Below, in pieces: positions 8,099 to 16,374 of a stretch of DNA of 64,000 nt. The stretch spans positions 40,875 through 104,874 of the forward strand of contig CAYREX010000010.1 in NCBI GenBank assembly GCA_964423505.1. The letters run 5' to 3'. A program made the translations under genes and the position numbers. The stretch is from CAYREX01 sp964423505. GTDB taxonomy: Bacteria > Fermentibacterota > Fermentibacteria > Fermentibacterales > JCC-6. The notes under the pieces are model-generated. The model was given only the letters and a program-made list of their open reading frames with translations. It ran no database searches and had not been told where the DNA came from. Every line of letters begins with the position of its first letter. Positions within the stretch are counted from its first letter, which is position 1.

Positions 8099-9679
8099 AT
8101 GGACAGGCTCGAGGAGCTCAGGGAGAGGGCCCTGCTCGGCGGCGGCGCGGACAGGATAGAGAAGAGGCACGAGGCTGGAAAGCTCACCGCGAGGGAGCGG
8201 CTGGACATCCTTCTCGACGAGGGATCGTTCCGGGAGCTGGGCATGCTGGTCACCCACAGGTGCTCGGACTTCGGCATGGAGCAGAAGCGGTTCCTGGGCG
8301 ACGGGGTGGTCACCGGATACGGCACCGTCCACGGCAGGCTGGTCTACGTCGTGTCTGAGGACTTCACGGTCCTGGGCGGCTCCCTCTCCAGGGAGTTCGC
8401 GGAGAAGATAACCAGGACCCAGGCCCTGGCCCTCAAGAACGGCGCGCCGATGATCAACATCAAGGACTCGGGCGGCGCCAGGATACAGGAGGGCATAGAC
8501 TCCCTGGCCGGATACGGCTCCGTCTTCTTCGGCAACGTCAGGGCCTCCGGGGTCATCCCGCAGATATCCGTCATCATGGGCCCGTGCGCCGGCGGGGCGG
8601 TCTACTCCCCCGCTCTGACGGACTTCGTGGTAATGGTGGACTCCAGCAGCTACATGTTCCTCACCGGACCGGACGTCATCAAGGCGGTCACCCACGAGAA
8701 CGTCACCTTCGAGGAGCTGGGCGGCGCCACCGCCCACAACACGAAGAGCGGCGTCGCCCACTTCCGATGCCAGGGCGAGGAGCAGAGCATGGTGCTGGTG
8801 AGGGACCTTCTCACCTATCTCCCCCAGAACAACCTGGAGGACCCCCCGAGGGTCAGCAGGAAGAGGGAGGGCGGCCTCAGGAGCAGGATAGGGGCCCTCT
8901 TCGGCCAGCGGAAGGGCTCACCGGCCGGAGACGCGGCGCTGGAGAGGGTCCTGCCCGACGACGACTCGCTCCCGTACGACATGCGGGAGATAGTGGAGGG
9001 CCTTCTGGACGAGGGCTCCTTCCTGGAGGTGCACAGGCACTTCGCCCAGAACCTGATCGTAGGACTCGGCAGGATGGACGGGATGGTCGTGGGGATAGTG
9101 GCCAACCAGCCGGCACACCTGGCCGGCGTGCTGGACACGCTCTCCTCCGCGAAGGGAGCCAGGTTCGTCCGGTTCTGCGACTCCTTCAACATCCCCCTCG
9201 TCGTCCTGGAGGACGCTCCCGGATTCCTCCCGGGCGTGAGCCAGGAGCATACAGGGGTGATAAAGGAGGGAGCCAAGCTCCTCTACGCATTCTGCGAGGC
9301 CACGGTGCCCAGGATAACCGTGGTCATACGCAAGGCGTACGGAGGAGCCTACATAGCGATGAACTCCAAGCAGATAGGCGCCGACATGAACTTCGCGTGG
9401 CCCGGCGCCCAGATAGCGGTCATGGGGGCGGAGGGTGCCGTCAAGATACTCTACCGCAGGCAGCTCAAGGTTGCGGAGGACCCGGAGGCCGAGCGCAGGA
9501 GGCTGGTGGACCAGTACAACGAGAAGTTCAACAACCCGTACATCTCCGCCAACAGGGGCTACGTCGACGAGGTGATAAGGCCCTCGGAGACAAGGGAGAG
9601 GCTCATAGACGCCCTCCGCTCCCTCTCCACCAAGACGGTGAGAAGGATAGACCGCAAGCACGGGAACATGCCGCTGTGA
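8099..9679 (+). CDS. Acyl-CoA carboxylase carboxyltransferase subunit (propionyl-CoA carboxylase beta / MmdA type)
   Basis: 526 residues, normal for PccB/MmdA. It carries both crotonase-like halves of the biotin-dependent carboxyltransferase: the N-terminal oxyanion-hole region near GGSLSREFAEKI and DSGGARIQEG (~residue 125), and the C-terminal half with FLPGVSQEHTGVIKEGAKLL and the GGAYIAMNSKQIGAD block (~residue 418). It transfers carboxyl from carboxybiotin to an acyl-CoA, usually propionyl-CoA giving methylmalonyl-CoA, or the reverse in decarboxylases. A biotin carboxylase and a biotin carrier follow with overlaps (4 bp, 26 bp), so the three genes make a complete ATP-driven carboxylase. 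No membrane decarboxylase subunit is nearby, which argues against the Na+-pump type. A ~25-residue basic linker between the halves is slightly long. Acyl-CoA specificity cannot be read. Confidence 0.9.
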   Translation: MDRLEELRERALLGGGADRIEKRHEAGKLTARERLDILLDEGSFRELGMLVTHRCSDFGMEQKRFLGDGVVTGYGTVHGRLVYVVSEDFTVLGGSLSREFAEKITRTQALALKNGAPMINIKDSGGARIQEGIDSLAGYGSVFFGNVRASGVIPQISVIMGPCAGGAVYSPALTDFVVMVDSSSYMFLTGPDVIKAVTHENVTFEELGGATAHNTKSGVAHFRCQGEEQSMVLVRDLLTYLPQNNLEDPPRVSRKREGGLRSRIGALFGQRKGSPAGDAALERVLPDDDSLPYDMREIVEGLLDEGSFLEVHRHFAQNLIVGLGRMDGMVVGIVANQPAHLAGVLDTLSSAKGARFVRFCDSFNIPLVVLEDAPGFLPGVSQEHTGVIKEGAKLLYAFCEATVPRITVVIRKAYGGAYIAMNSKQIGADMNFAWPGAQIAVMGAEGAVKILYRRQLKVAEDPEAERRRLVDQYNEKFNNPYISANRGYVDEVIRPSETRERLIDALRSLSTKTVRRIDRKHGNMPL

Positions 9680-11169
9680 GCGCGCTGTCCAGGGTGCTCG
9701 TCGCGAACCGGGGCGAGATAGCCCTGCGGGTGATGCGGGCCTGCCGGGAGATGGGCATGGAGTCGGTTGCCGTCTATTCGGACATAGACAGGGCCGCCAG
9801 GCATGTCCGTTACGCCGACGAGGCCTACCGCATCGGCCCGGCCCCCTCGATAGACAGCTACCTGAGGATAGACCGGATAATCGAGACAGCCCTGCGGAGC
9901 GGCTGCGACGCGGTCCACCCGGGCTACGGCTTCCTGGCCGAGAACCCGGGCCTGCCCAGGGCCTGTGCCGAGGCCGGTCTGACCTTCGTCGGCCCCTCGG
10001 CGGACTCCATGGCGCTCCTGGGCAACAAGACCGAGGCCCGGAAGATGGCGGTGAGCGCCGACATCCCTATCGTCCCCGGGGTGACCGAGCCGCTCTCCGA
10101 CCGGGAGGATGCCCTCCGGGTCGCCCGGGAGATAGGCATGCCGGTCCTGCTCAAGGCCGCCGGCGGCGGTGGCGGGAAGGGCGTAAGGGTGGTCCGCGAG
10201 GAGCGGGAGCTGGCATCGGCTTTCGAGCAGGCGACCGCCGAGGCCGGCGCCGCCTTCGACAACCCGGACATCTACATAGAGCGCTATCTCGAGCGCCCCC
10301 GCCACGTGGAGCTTCAGGTCATCGCCGACTCCCACGGCAACGTGATACACCTGGGAGAGAGGGAGTGCTCGGTCCAGCGGAGGTTCCAGAAGCTCATAGA
10401 GGAGTCGCCCAGCTGCGCGCTGGACGAGCGGCTCAGGCGGGAGATGGGGGAGGCCGCGAAGCGGGCGGTGAAGGCCTCCGGATACCTGAACGCCGGCACC
10501 GTGGAGTTCCTTCTCGACCGGTCCGGCTCCTACTACTTCTGCGAGGTCAACGCCAGGCTCCAGGTCGAGCACCCGGTCACCGAGCTGGTCACCGGCATCG
10601 ACATAGTGAAGGAGCAGTTGCGGGTGGCGGCCGGCGAGCCGCTCTCGGTCACCCAGGAGGAGGTCCGCATGACCGGCGCGGCGATCGAGTGCCGGATCTG
10701 CGCCGAGGACCCGGAGACCTTCCTCCCCTCCACCGGGACCGTCCTCGAGCTGGAGGAGCCCTCCGGCCCGGGTGTCCGGCTGGAGTCGGGCATCACCGAG
10801 GGCGGAGAGGTCTCGCTCTACTACGACCCGCTGATAGCGAAGCTGCTCACCTGGGGGAGGGACCGGGAGGAGGCCCGGACCAGGATGAGGAGGGCCCTGC
10901 AGGAGTACAGGGTAACCGGGGTGAGCACGACCGTGCCCTTCCACCTGAAGGCTCTGGAGCACCCGGCGTTCGTCTCCGGCGATTACGATACCGGCATCGT
11001 GGGGATGATAGAGCACCCGAGGACCGAGCGGCATATCGAGATCGCCGCCATAGCCGCCGCAATCGTGGCCGGGGAGGACATGGGAGTGAGGCTGGACACC
11101 GGCGCGCCTCCGAGCAGGTGGAAGATGGTGGGGAGGGCAGGACATGGCATTCATCGTTCGAAGTGGTGA
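9676..11169 (+). CDS. Biotin carboxylase subunit
   Basis: 497 residues starting at a GTG that overlaps the carboxyltransferase stop by 4 bp; the protein then begins SALSRVLVANRGEIALRV, the invariant N terminus of biotin carboxylases. The ATP-grasp features are present: the glycine-rich loop KAAGGGGGKGVRVV (~residue 162), the HVELQVIADSHGN block, the RECSVQRRFQKLIEE motif and EVNARLQVEHPVTE with the catalytic Glu/Arg region. It uses ATP and bicarbonate to carboxylate biotin on the BCCP encoded next. It is homologous to AccC, but the genomic partner is a PccB-like carboxyltransferase, so it most likely serves propionyl-CoA (or a related acyl-CoA) carboxylase. Length is slightly over AccC (~450) through a C-terminal extension. 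Confidence 0.93.
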   Translation: MSALSRVLVANRGEIALRVMRACREMGMESVAVYSDIDRAARHVRYADEAYRIGPAPSIDSYLRIDRIIETALRSGCDAVHPGYGFLAENPGLPRACAEAGLTFVGPSADSMALLGNKTEARKMAVSADIPIVPGVTEPLSDREDALRVAREIGMPVLLKAAGGGGGKGVRVVREERELASAFEQATAEAGAAFDNPDIYIERYLERPRHVELQVIADSHGNVIHLGERECSVQRRFQKLIEESPSCALDERLRREMGEAAKRAVKASGYLNAGTVEFLLDRSGSYYFCEVNARLQVEHPVTELVTGIDIVKEQLRVAAGEPLSVTQEEVRMTGAAIECRICAEDPETFLPSTGTVLELEEPSGPGVRLESGITEGGEVSLYYDPLIAKLLTWGRDREEARTRMRRALQEYRVTGVSTTVPFHLKALEHPAFVSGDYDTGIVGMIEHPRTERHIEIAAIAAAIVAGEDMGVRLDTGAPPSRWKMVGRAGHGIHRSKW

Positions 11170-11647
11170 GAGACACTTCCGCATAGATCCCCGCCTGGTC
11201 GAGCAGGGTGAGTCGGAGGACCGCTACGTTGTCCTGGTGGACGACGAGGAGCGGAGCATGGGCATCGCCAGGCTCACCCCCAGCCACATGTCGGTGCTCG
11301 CAGGTGGCCGGTCCTACAACGTGGAGGTTGAGCGCCGGGGCGAGGAGTACCTGGTGACCACGAGGGGAGAGACCTTCTCCTTCCGGGTCCAGGACGAGTA
11401 CCGCGCGGCTTCGGAGGAGGCCTCCGGGGGAGGCGCCGCGGTCATCTGCGCCCCGATGCCCGGCCTGGTCGCCAGGGTGATGGTCGAGGAGGGTCAGGAT
11501 GTCGAGGCCGGGCAGGGCCTCCTGGTCCTGGAGGCCATGAAGATGCAGAACGAGATACCCGCCCCCGGACCGGGCACCGTGGTCAAGGTGGGAGTCGAGC
11601 AGGGCAGCACGGTCATGACCGGCGACACCCTGGTGGTCATCGAATGA
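11144..11647 (+). CDS. Biotin carboxyl carrier protein
   Basis: 167 residues. The C-terminal ~70 form a biotinyl domain with the biotinylation motif LEAMKMQNEI (Lys at about residue 133) and the mirror hairpin MPGLVARVMVEEGQ; the N-terminal ~90 are a beta-rich region (HFRIDPRL, SYNVEVERRGEEYLV) resembling the BT-type linker domain of PccA-like carboxylases. It shuttles carboxybiotin between the two upstream enzymes. The start lies 26 bp inside the biotin carboxylase gene, in another frame, supporting tight coupling. Together with the preceding pair it behaves as a PccA split into two polypeptides. Confidence 0.93.
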   Translation: MAFIVRSGERHFRIDPRLVEQGESEDRYVVLVDDEERSMGIARLTPSHMSVLAGGRSYNVEVERRGEEYLVTTRGETFSFRVQDEYRAASEEASGGGAAVICAPMPGLVARVMVEEGQDVEAGQGLLVLEAMKMQNEIPAPGPGTVVKVGVEQGSTVMTGDTLVVIE

Positions 11648-11736
11648 CCGGGATCGCCATCCGGCGGTGAGACCGGTCTGGCCGGAGGCCTCGATCACCT
11701 CATCCGCCAGTCAGCTACCGTTCGAGGGTCCTTGCC

Positions 11737-12954
11737 TCAGACAGTCCCTTCGATGACCTCGGTGACTAGGTCCAGGTAGTCGCTCAGCAGCCTTGTGACC
11801 AGGAAGCGCTTCCTGACTACCTCCCTGCCCTCCCTGCCCATCTCGCGCGCCTCCTCCGGACAGGCCAGCAGGTGCAGTATCCTCTCCGCGAAGCCGTCGA
11901 CGTCGTCCGGCTCGAGGAGGTAGCCGGTCCTTCCGTCCTCTATCTGGAGCGGTATGCCGCCCACCCTGGAGGCCACGACCGGCCTCTCCTTCCACAGGCC
12001 CTCCGTGACGGTGAGTCCGAAGCCCTCCCGCAGCGACTTCTGCACGATGACCGACGAAGCCCTCTGTATGGCGTTGACAAGGATGTTGCTCTCGTAGGTG
12101 AGGAGTATGACGTCACCCGACTCGATGAGGTCCTCGGCGGCCTCCCTGGTCCTCTCGTGGACGTCGTAGCCCTCCGGGTCGTCGCTTGCCATGGAGCCGC
12201 ACATGACGAGCCTGCAGTCGACCCGGCTCCGTACCTTCCTGAAGACGGAGAGCACCCCGAGGGGGTCCTTCCAGGGGTCGAAGCGGGATATCTGGGTGAT
12301 GATGGGCTTGTCCTGCGGGATGCCGAAGTTCTCGAGGATGCCCGATATGCGCCCCTCCTCCAGGTCCATGTTCTTGGCGCTGAGCGGGTTGATAGCGGGC
12401 TCCACTATCCTCTGGGTTACCGGGAGGTCGGGCTTCCTGTACTGCCCCGAGGATATTATCACCATGTCGTACCTCAGGATGAACTGCTTCAGGAAGTCCC
12501 AGAGCTCGGGGTTCGGCTCGGAGAGGTCGATGTGGCACCTCCAGACCCAGGGCTGCTCCTTCCGGTAGCTCCGTATGAGGGGGAGCGGCTGCGGGTCGTG
12601 GACGACCACTGCGTCGTGGTTGATGTGGGTGAAGTGGGAGAACTCCATGTTGGTCTCCAGATAGATACGTCTCTTGGCGTCGGTGAGCTTTATGTCCCCT
12701 CCCTGGAGGGCGTTGTGGAACTGCTTCGTGATGGCGAAGAAGTCCCTGTTGCCGTGGAGTATCCTCCAGCCGCAGTCCACGTTGGCGTCGTTCGTCAGGG
12801 GCACGAGGGTGCTCAGCATCTCCGCGACGCCGCCACCGTGATAGGTGGAGTTCAGGTGGACGAAGTGCTTCCCGTACAGCCTTCCGGCCTTCCGCAGTAT
12901 CCTTGCGACCTCCACGTCTCCCACTATGTCGAGGTAGTTCTCGAGTCTGTGCAT
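11737..12954 (-). CDS. treT: Trehalose synthase TreT-like GT4 glycosyltransferase
   Basis: 405 residues. The N-terminal half carries HLNSTYHGGGVAEMLSTLVP, typical of trehalose glycosyltransferring synthase (TreT; NDP-glucose plus glucose to trehalose), followed by HDPQPLPLI and WRCHIDLSEPN. The C-terminal GT-B half has the donor-binding QKSLREGFGLTVTEGLWK motif (E-x7-E) near residue 320. The ATG at 12952-12954 is chosen because it opens the conserved N terminus and is preceded by GGAGAGA; longer readings run into the divergent mutM side. TreT is best known from Thermococcales and some thermophilic bacteria and makes trehalose as compatible solute or carbon store. The gene is convergent with the carboxylase operon and has its own promoter at 13000-13028. 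Confidence 0.85.
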   Translation of the reverse strand: MHRLENYLDIVGDVEVARILRKAGRLYGKHFVHLNSTYHGGGVAEMLSTLVPLTNDANVDCGWRILHGNRDFFAITKQFHNALQGGDIKLTDAKRRIYLETNMEFSHFTHINHDAVVVHDPQPLPLIRSYRKEQPWVWRCHIDLSEPNPELWDFLKQFILRYDMVIISSGQYRKPDLPVTQRIVEPAINPLSAKNMDLEEGRISGILENFGIPQDKPIITQISRFDPWKDPLGVLSVFRKVRSRVDCRLVMCGSMASDDPEGYDVHERTREAAEDLIESGDVILLTYESNILVNAIQRASSVIVQKSLREGFGLTVTEGLWKERPVVASRVGGIPLQIEDGRTGYLLEPDDVDGFAERILHLLACPEEAREMGREGREVVRKRFLVTRLLSDYLDLVTEVIEGTV

Positions 12955-12999
12955 TCTCTCCGCTCTCTCTCTCCGGTATGATGTGATTCCTGCCCTTCC

Positions 13000-13028
13000 G
13001 ACATAATCCCGCTCCCCCCCTCGTGCAA
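13000..13028 (-). promoter_or_regulatory. Promoter for treT
   Basis: Minus strand TTGCAC, 17 bp (G-rich), TATGTC. It ends about 46 bp before the treT start. It is divergent from, and 20 bp away from, the mutM promoter. Confidence 0.5.
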
Positions 13029-13047
13029 CCTCCGAGAGCGTGCACGC

Positions 13048-13077
13048 TTGACGACGGCCTCCCGCTGCGGCTATCGA
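13048..13077 (+). promoter_or_regulatory. Promoter for mutM
   Basis: TTGACG, 18 bp, TATCGA on the plus strand. It lies 31 bp before the mutM ATG, so the leader would be short. Confidence 0.5.
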
Positions 13078-13107
13078 GGACCGGGGGGGGTGACGAGGGG
13101 AGGCGGT

Positions 13108-13905
13108 ATGCCCGAGCTGCCGGACGTCGAGACATTCAGGAGATACCTGGGTTACACGGCCCTGCACAAGGTTGTCGAGAGCGTGGACGTGAGGTCGCCG
13201 GAGATGCTCTCCGGGGTCTCCCTCGATGGGCTCCGCTCGGAGCTGGGCGGCACGTCGCTCGAGGAGACGGAGAGGCACGGCAAGTACCTTTTCGCCAGGA
13301 CCGGCAGGGGCCGGTGGCTGGTGCTCCACTTCGGGATGACCGGAAGGCTCGCCTACTACCGCGATCCCGGGTCGGAGCCTGAGCACGCCAGGCTGGTGCT
13401 CGGCTTCGAGAACGGCTACAGCCTGGCCATGGACGACCGGAGGAAGCTGGGCAGCGCAGCTCTGACCGGGAGCCCCGGTGAGTTCGCCGAGCAGAGGGAG
13501 CTGGGTCCGGATGCCCTCCTCGTCGGGTCAAGGGGATTCGCTGAGGCGCTGGGGAGGAAGAGGGGGATGGTGAAGTCGGCCCTCATGGACCAGTCCACCG
13601 TCTCCGGCGTCGGGAACGTCTACGCGGACGAGATACTCTTCCGGGCCGGAGTGCATCCGGCGGCGGACGTCGGTGGGATGGGGCGTGGCAGCCTTGTCGA
13701 GCTCTACGGGCACCTCAGGGAGGTGCTGGAGACCGCTATAGATGTCCAGGCCGACCCTGACAGGCTGCCGGATGACTACCTCATACCTCGCAGGCGCGAG
13801 GGTGGCAGATGCCCGGTCTGCGGCGGAGAGCTGGAGACCACGAAGGTCTCCGGCAGGACGACCTACTACTGCCGGAGGCGCCAGGGAAGAGGGCGGAGGG
13901 GCTAG
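13108..13905 (+). CDS. mutM: Formamidopyrimidine-DNA glycosylase (Fpg/MutM) with altered zinc finger
   Basis: 265 residues, normal for Fpg. The start is fixed by the invariant N terminus MPELPDVE: Pro2 is the catalytic nucleophile and Glu3 the proton donor, and GGGGAGG lies just upstream. The conserved lysine (GKYLF), the H2TH region DQSTVSGVGNVYADEILFR and the beta-hairpin zinc finger at the C terminus are visible. Fpg excises oxidised purines such as 8-oxoguanine and nicks the strand. Odd point: the finger reads CPVC...YYCRRRQ, where most Fpg proteins have C-x2-C...C-x2-C-Q, so the last cysteine is Arg. Zinc may be bound differently or not at all. The stop overlaps the convergent phosphoribosyltransferase gene by 4 bp. 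Confidence 0.92.
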   Translation: MPELPDVETFRRYLGYTALHKVVESVDVRSPEMLSGVSLDGLRSELGGTSLEETERHGKYLFARTGRGRWLVLHFGMTGRLAYYRDPGSEPEHARLVLGFENGYSLAMDDRRKLGSAALTGSPGEFAEQRELGPDALLVGSRGFAEALGRKRGMVKSALMDQSTVSGVGNVYADEILFRAGVHPAADVGGMGRGSLVELYGHLREVLETAIDVQADPDRLPDDYLIPRRREGGRCPVCGGELETTKVSGRTTYYCRRRQGRGRRG

Positions 13906-14567
13906 CGGAGCAGGTCCCTGACCTCACGGTCGGACATCTCGTGGAAGTCCATGTAGAAGGATGCCACGGCGAAGGGCGACCGGTCCTGGGCCACCAGGCA
14001 GTACCGGTCGTGGAAGTGCTCCTCCATGGCGGCCAGGGCTGATACCGGGGCGACGGGGACGGCCAGGGTCATGGAGCGCGGCTTCCTGGACGCTACCATC
14101 CGGGCGGCGGATATCATGCTGTAGCCGGTTGCCAGGCCGTCGTCCACGATGTACACGTGCCTGCCCTCCACTTCCGGCGGAGCGTCGTGCCCCACGTACT
14201 CCCGGGCCCTTCTCGATATCTCCCTCCTGACGTCGCGTATGACCCGCTTCACCGTGTCGCCGGGCAGGGAGAACATCCGGATGACTCTCTCGTTCAGGAC
14301 GCTCGTCCCGTCTATGGCCACTGCGCCGAAGCCCATCTCCGGCGAGCAGGGGACGGGCAGCTTCCGGACTATCACCGGCTCGAACCTGCAGCCCAGCGAA
14401 CGGGCCAGCGGCCTGGCCACCGGCACCCCTCCCCTGGGCAGGGCGAGGACAACCGCTTCCGGGTTCCGCTCCGGGTCCACGAATGCCGCCAGCCTGACCC
14501 CGGCATCGGTCCGGTCCCTGAAGACCGGCTCGGCCGCTGCCCTGCGCTCAGCTATTCGGACGGTCAT
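13902..14567 (-). CDS. Phosphoribosyltransferase-domain protein
   Basis: 221 residues, a stand-alone type I phosphoribosyltransferase fold. The PRPP loop reads VYIVDDGLATGYSM (~residue 138), and LALPRGGVPVARPLA (~residue 42) is the typical beginning of the family often annotated as predicted phosphoribosyltransferase. An RKLPVPCSPEMGFGAV segment is also standard for this group. Such proteins are frequently near hydrolase or erythromycin-esterase genes and have no proven substrate. Here it is convergent with mutM (4-bp overlap) and faces an AT-rich 505-bp gap on its 5' side, so it must have its own promoter there. Function in nucleobase salvage is only a family-level guess. Confidence 0.85.
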   Translation of the reverse strand: MTVRIAERRAAAEPVFRDRTDAGVRLAAFVDPERNPEAVVLALPRGGVPVARPLARSLGCRFEPVIVRKLPVPCSPEMGFGAVAIDGTSVLNERVIRMFSLPGDTVKRVIRDVRREISRRAREYVGHDAPPEVEGRHVYIVDDGLATGYSMISAARMVASRKPRSMTLAVPVAPVSALAAMEEHFHDRYCLVAQDRSPFAVASFYMDFHEMSDREVRDLLR

Positions 14568-14741
14568 GCCTCTCTCCTCTCCGCTCCGGTCGCTCCCTCC
14601 CGCGCCGTGCCGCCGCCCCGGGCAGGACGGACCCCAGGCGGTTTGAAGTCCAGCGCGCCGCCGTTACTCTCGGTCTACCTGGCGCTCACGGGCTCCCCTC
14701 CGCTGTCGGGCGGTCCGGCTTGGCCACTCCGGTATTATCCT

Positions 14742-14825
14742 ATTACAATATCATTTACGATAATGTCTTCATTCTCAAGATATCTATTTTCTCGGAACAG
14801 TCAATAGAACCGTTTATATTGTAAT
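14742..14825. repeat. 10-bp inverted repeat with 64-nt loop in the AT-rich gap
   Basis: Arms ATTACAATAT (14742-14751) and ATATTGTAAT (14816-14825) are exact reverse complements. Could be paired regulator half-sites or the base of a structured leader; no T-tract follows. Confidence 0.5.
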
Positions 14826-14997
14826 TATTGTGCTACCATCAGGGTGCCATACGTACATTCATCGGCATGCTCCGAGTGCTCACACCGAACGCTGCATATA
14901 CCGACCGGAGATATAACCGGAATACATGTAACTATATCAATCAACTAAGTAGTTGCATTCCTACATATGTGAAAATGAGATGTATATTCAATAGGGG

Positions 14998-15026
14998 TTG
15001 CCAATATTCAGTGAAATATGCATACT
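14998..15026 (+). promoter_or_regulatory. Promoter for the PurD-like/GNAT genes
   Basis: TTGCCA, 17 bp (AT-rich), CATACT, with a leader of about 40 nt to the ATG at 15073, which has GGAGGTG upstream. It may drive the long same-strand run of genes to 22.1 kb. Confidence 0.55.
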
Positions 15027-15072
15027 AAAACAGGATTTCAGCGACCGAACCAATTACGGAGGTGTGCCACCG

Positions 15073-16374
15073 ATGAGAGTCATGCTGGTCGGAAGATGGG
15101 CGAAGGCGCACGCCCTTGCGAAGTGCATAGCGCAGAGCCGGGACGCGCATCTCCTGGCCGTCATGGACAAGGTGAACCCGGGCATAGAGTCCGTGGCCGA
15201 CGAGATCTCCAGGCACTCCCTGAAGGATGTCGGGGGGCTGGCCGACCTGGCCGTGGGCCGTTCCGTCGACTACGTGGTAGTCAGCCCTCAGATGACCCTC
15301 GGCCGCGGCATCAGAACCCTGCTGGAGGAGAGGGACATCCCCTGCTTCGGTCCCTCCGCCGCCTGCTCGAGGCTGGAGGGGGACAAGGCTTACGCCAGAA
15401 ACCTCCTCCGAAGGAGGGGGCTGTCCGTCTCACCCGGGTTCAAGGCGTTCGGGGACGTGGCATCGGCGGCGGCATACCTGGAGGGGCTGGACGTCCCGGT
15501 GGCCGTGAAGCCGGCTGGCGTGACCGAGGGCGACGGCGTGAAGGTGATGGGCAGGCAGCTGGATGACCACGCCGATGCTATACGGTACGTCGAGAGCATC
15601 TTCGAGGACGGTGTGGGGGGGCTGGCTTCCGTGCTCATAGAGGACCGTATGCGCGGGGAGGAGTTCAGCCTGCAGGCATTCGTGGACGGCAGGCACGTCA
15701 CCGGACTGCCTCTAGTGAGGGACTACAAGCTGCTCGAGGAGGGCGAGAGCGGCCCCAACACCCCCGGCATGGGCTCCTACTCCATGCCGGACGGTCTCCT
15801 CCCGACCGTCGACGGAGCGGTCTACGACGAGGCGCTGTCCGTGGTCGAGGAGGCCATAAACGGCCTCAGGGAGGAGCGCGGGGAGCTGTACAAGGGCCTG
15901 ATAACCGGCCAGTTCATGCTCACCGGGGACGGTCTCCGGCTGGTGGAGTTCAACGTGAGGGCCGGTGACTCGGAGTTCCTGAACCTGCAGCCGCTCCTCC
16001 GGACCGACTTCATGGACATCTGCGCCGCCATCGAGAGGGGCGAGCTTGCGGGGATGGACGTAGAGCTCGACTCGAAGGCGACCGTCTGCAAGTACGTTGT
16101 CCCCCCGGGCTTCCCGGAGCCCAGCGGCCCCGTGGAGGTGGAGGTGGACGAGGATGCCCTCCGGGAAGCCGGCTGCGAGCTCTTCTACTCCTGCTTCGAC
16201 AACGGGGACGGCGAGTACGAGCCGAGCCCCAGGCTGATCGCGGTCACCGGCGTCGCGGGCAGCAGGAAGGAGGCAATGGAGAGGTGTGAGAGTGGAATCG
16301 CGATGATAGACGGCGAGGACCTCTACCACCGGAGGGACATCGGCACGGAGAAGCTGGCGAGGAGATACGAATGA
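15073..16374 (+). CDS. PurD-like ATP-grasp ligase (archaeal-type phosphoribosylamine-glycine ligase)
   Basis: 433 residues, the size of GAR synthetase. The ATP-grasp order is intact: MRVMLVGRWAKAHALA at the N terminus, PVAVKPAGVTEGDGVKVM (~residue 146) and the diagnostic RDYKLLEEGESGPNTPGMGS (~residue 220), close to PurD D-K-x-GPNTGGMG. The metal-binding end is LVEFNVRAGDSEFLNLQPLL, nearer to archaeal PurD (N-x-R-x-GDPE-x-x-NVLP) than to bacterial PurD. Differences at conserved spots (GG to PG, GDPE to GDSE) leave room for a paralogue with another amine or amino-acid substrate. No other purine gene is near. The ATG at 15073 is preferred over upstream starts because of GGAGGTG and homology. 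A GNAT gene overlaps its end by 4 bp. Confidence 0.75.
   Translation: MRVMLVGRWAKAHALAKCIAQSRDAHLLAVMDKVNPGIESVADEISRHSLKDVGGLADLAVGRSVDYVVVSPQMTLGRGIRTLLEERDIPCFGPSAACSRLEGDKAYARNLLRRRGLSVSPGFKAFGDVASAAAYLEGLDVPVAVKPAGVTEGDGVKVMGRQLDDHADAIRYVESIFEDGVGGLASVLIEDRMRGEEFSLQAFVDGRHVTGLPLVRDYKLLEEGESGPNTPGMGSYSMPDGLLPTVDGAVYDEALSVVEEAINGLREERGELYKGLITGQFMLTGDGLRLVEFNVRAGDSEFLNLQPLLRTDFMDICAAIERGELAGMDVELDSKATVCKYVVPPGFPEPSGPVEVEVDEDALREAGCELFYSCFDNGDGEYEPSPRLIAVTGVAGSRKEAMERCESGIAMIDGEDLYHRRDIGTEKLARRYE

Larger units (their letters stand above)
14568..15072. other. 505-bp intergenic region with an AT-rich core
   Basis: No convincing gene. From about 14730 to 15060 the composition drops sharply below the surroundings. 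It contains a 10-bp perfect inverted repeat (ATTACAATAT at 14742-14751, ATATTGTAAT at 14816-14825) and a promoter for the purD-like gene at 14998-15026. A short open frame at 14828-15028 has no RBS and no recognisable sequence and is not called. Confidence 0.6.

Noticed and set aside
12955..13386. 144-residue N-terminal extension of the trehalose synthase
   Set aside because: It covers the mutM start on the other strand and both promoters; homology begins at the ATG at 12954.
14828..15028. 66-residue frame in the AT-rich gap
   Set aside because: No RBS, no similarity, overlaps the promoter of the PurD-like gene.
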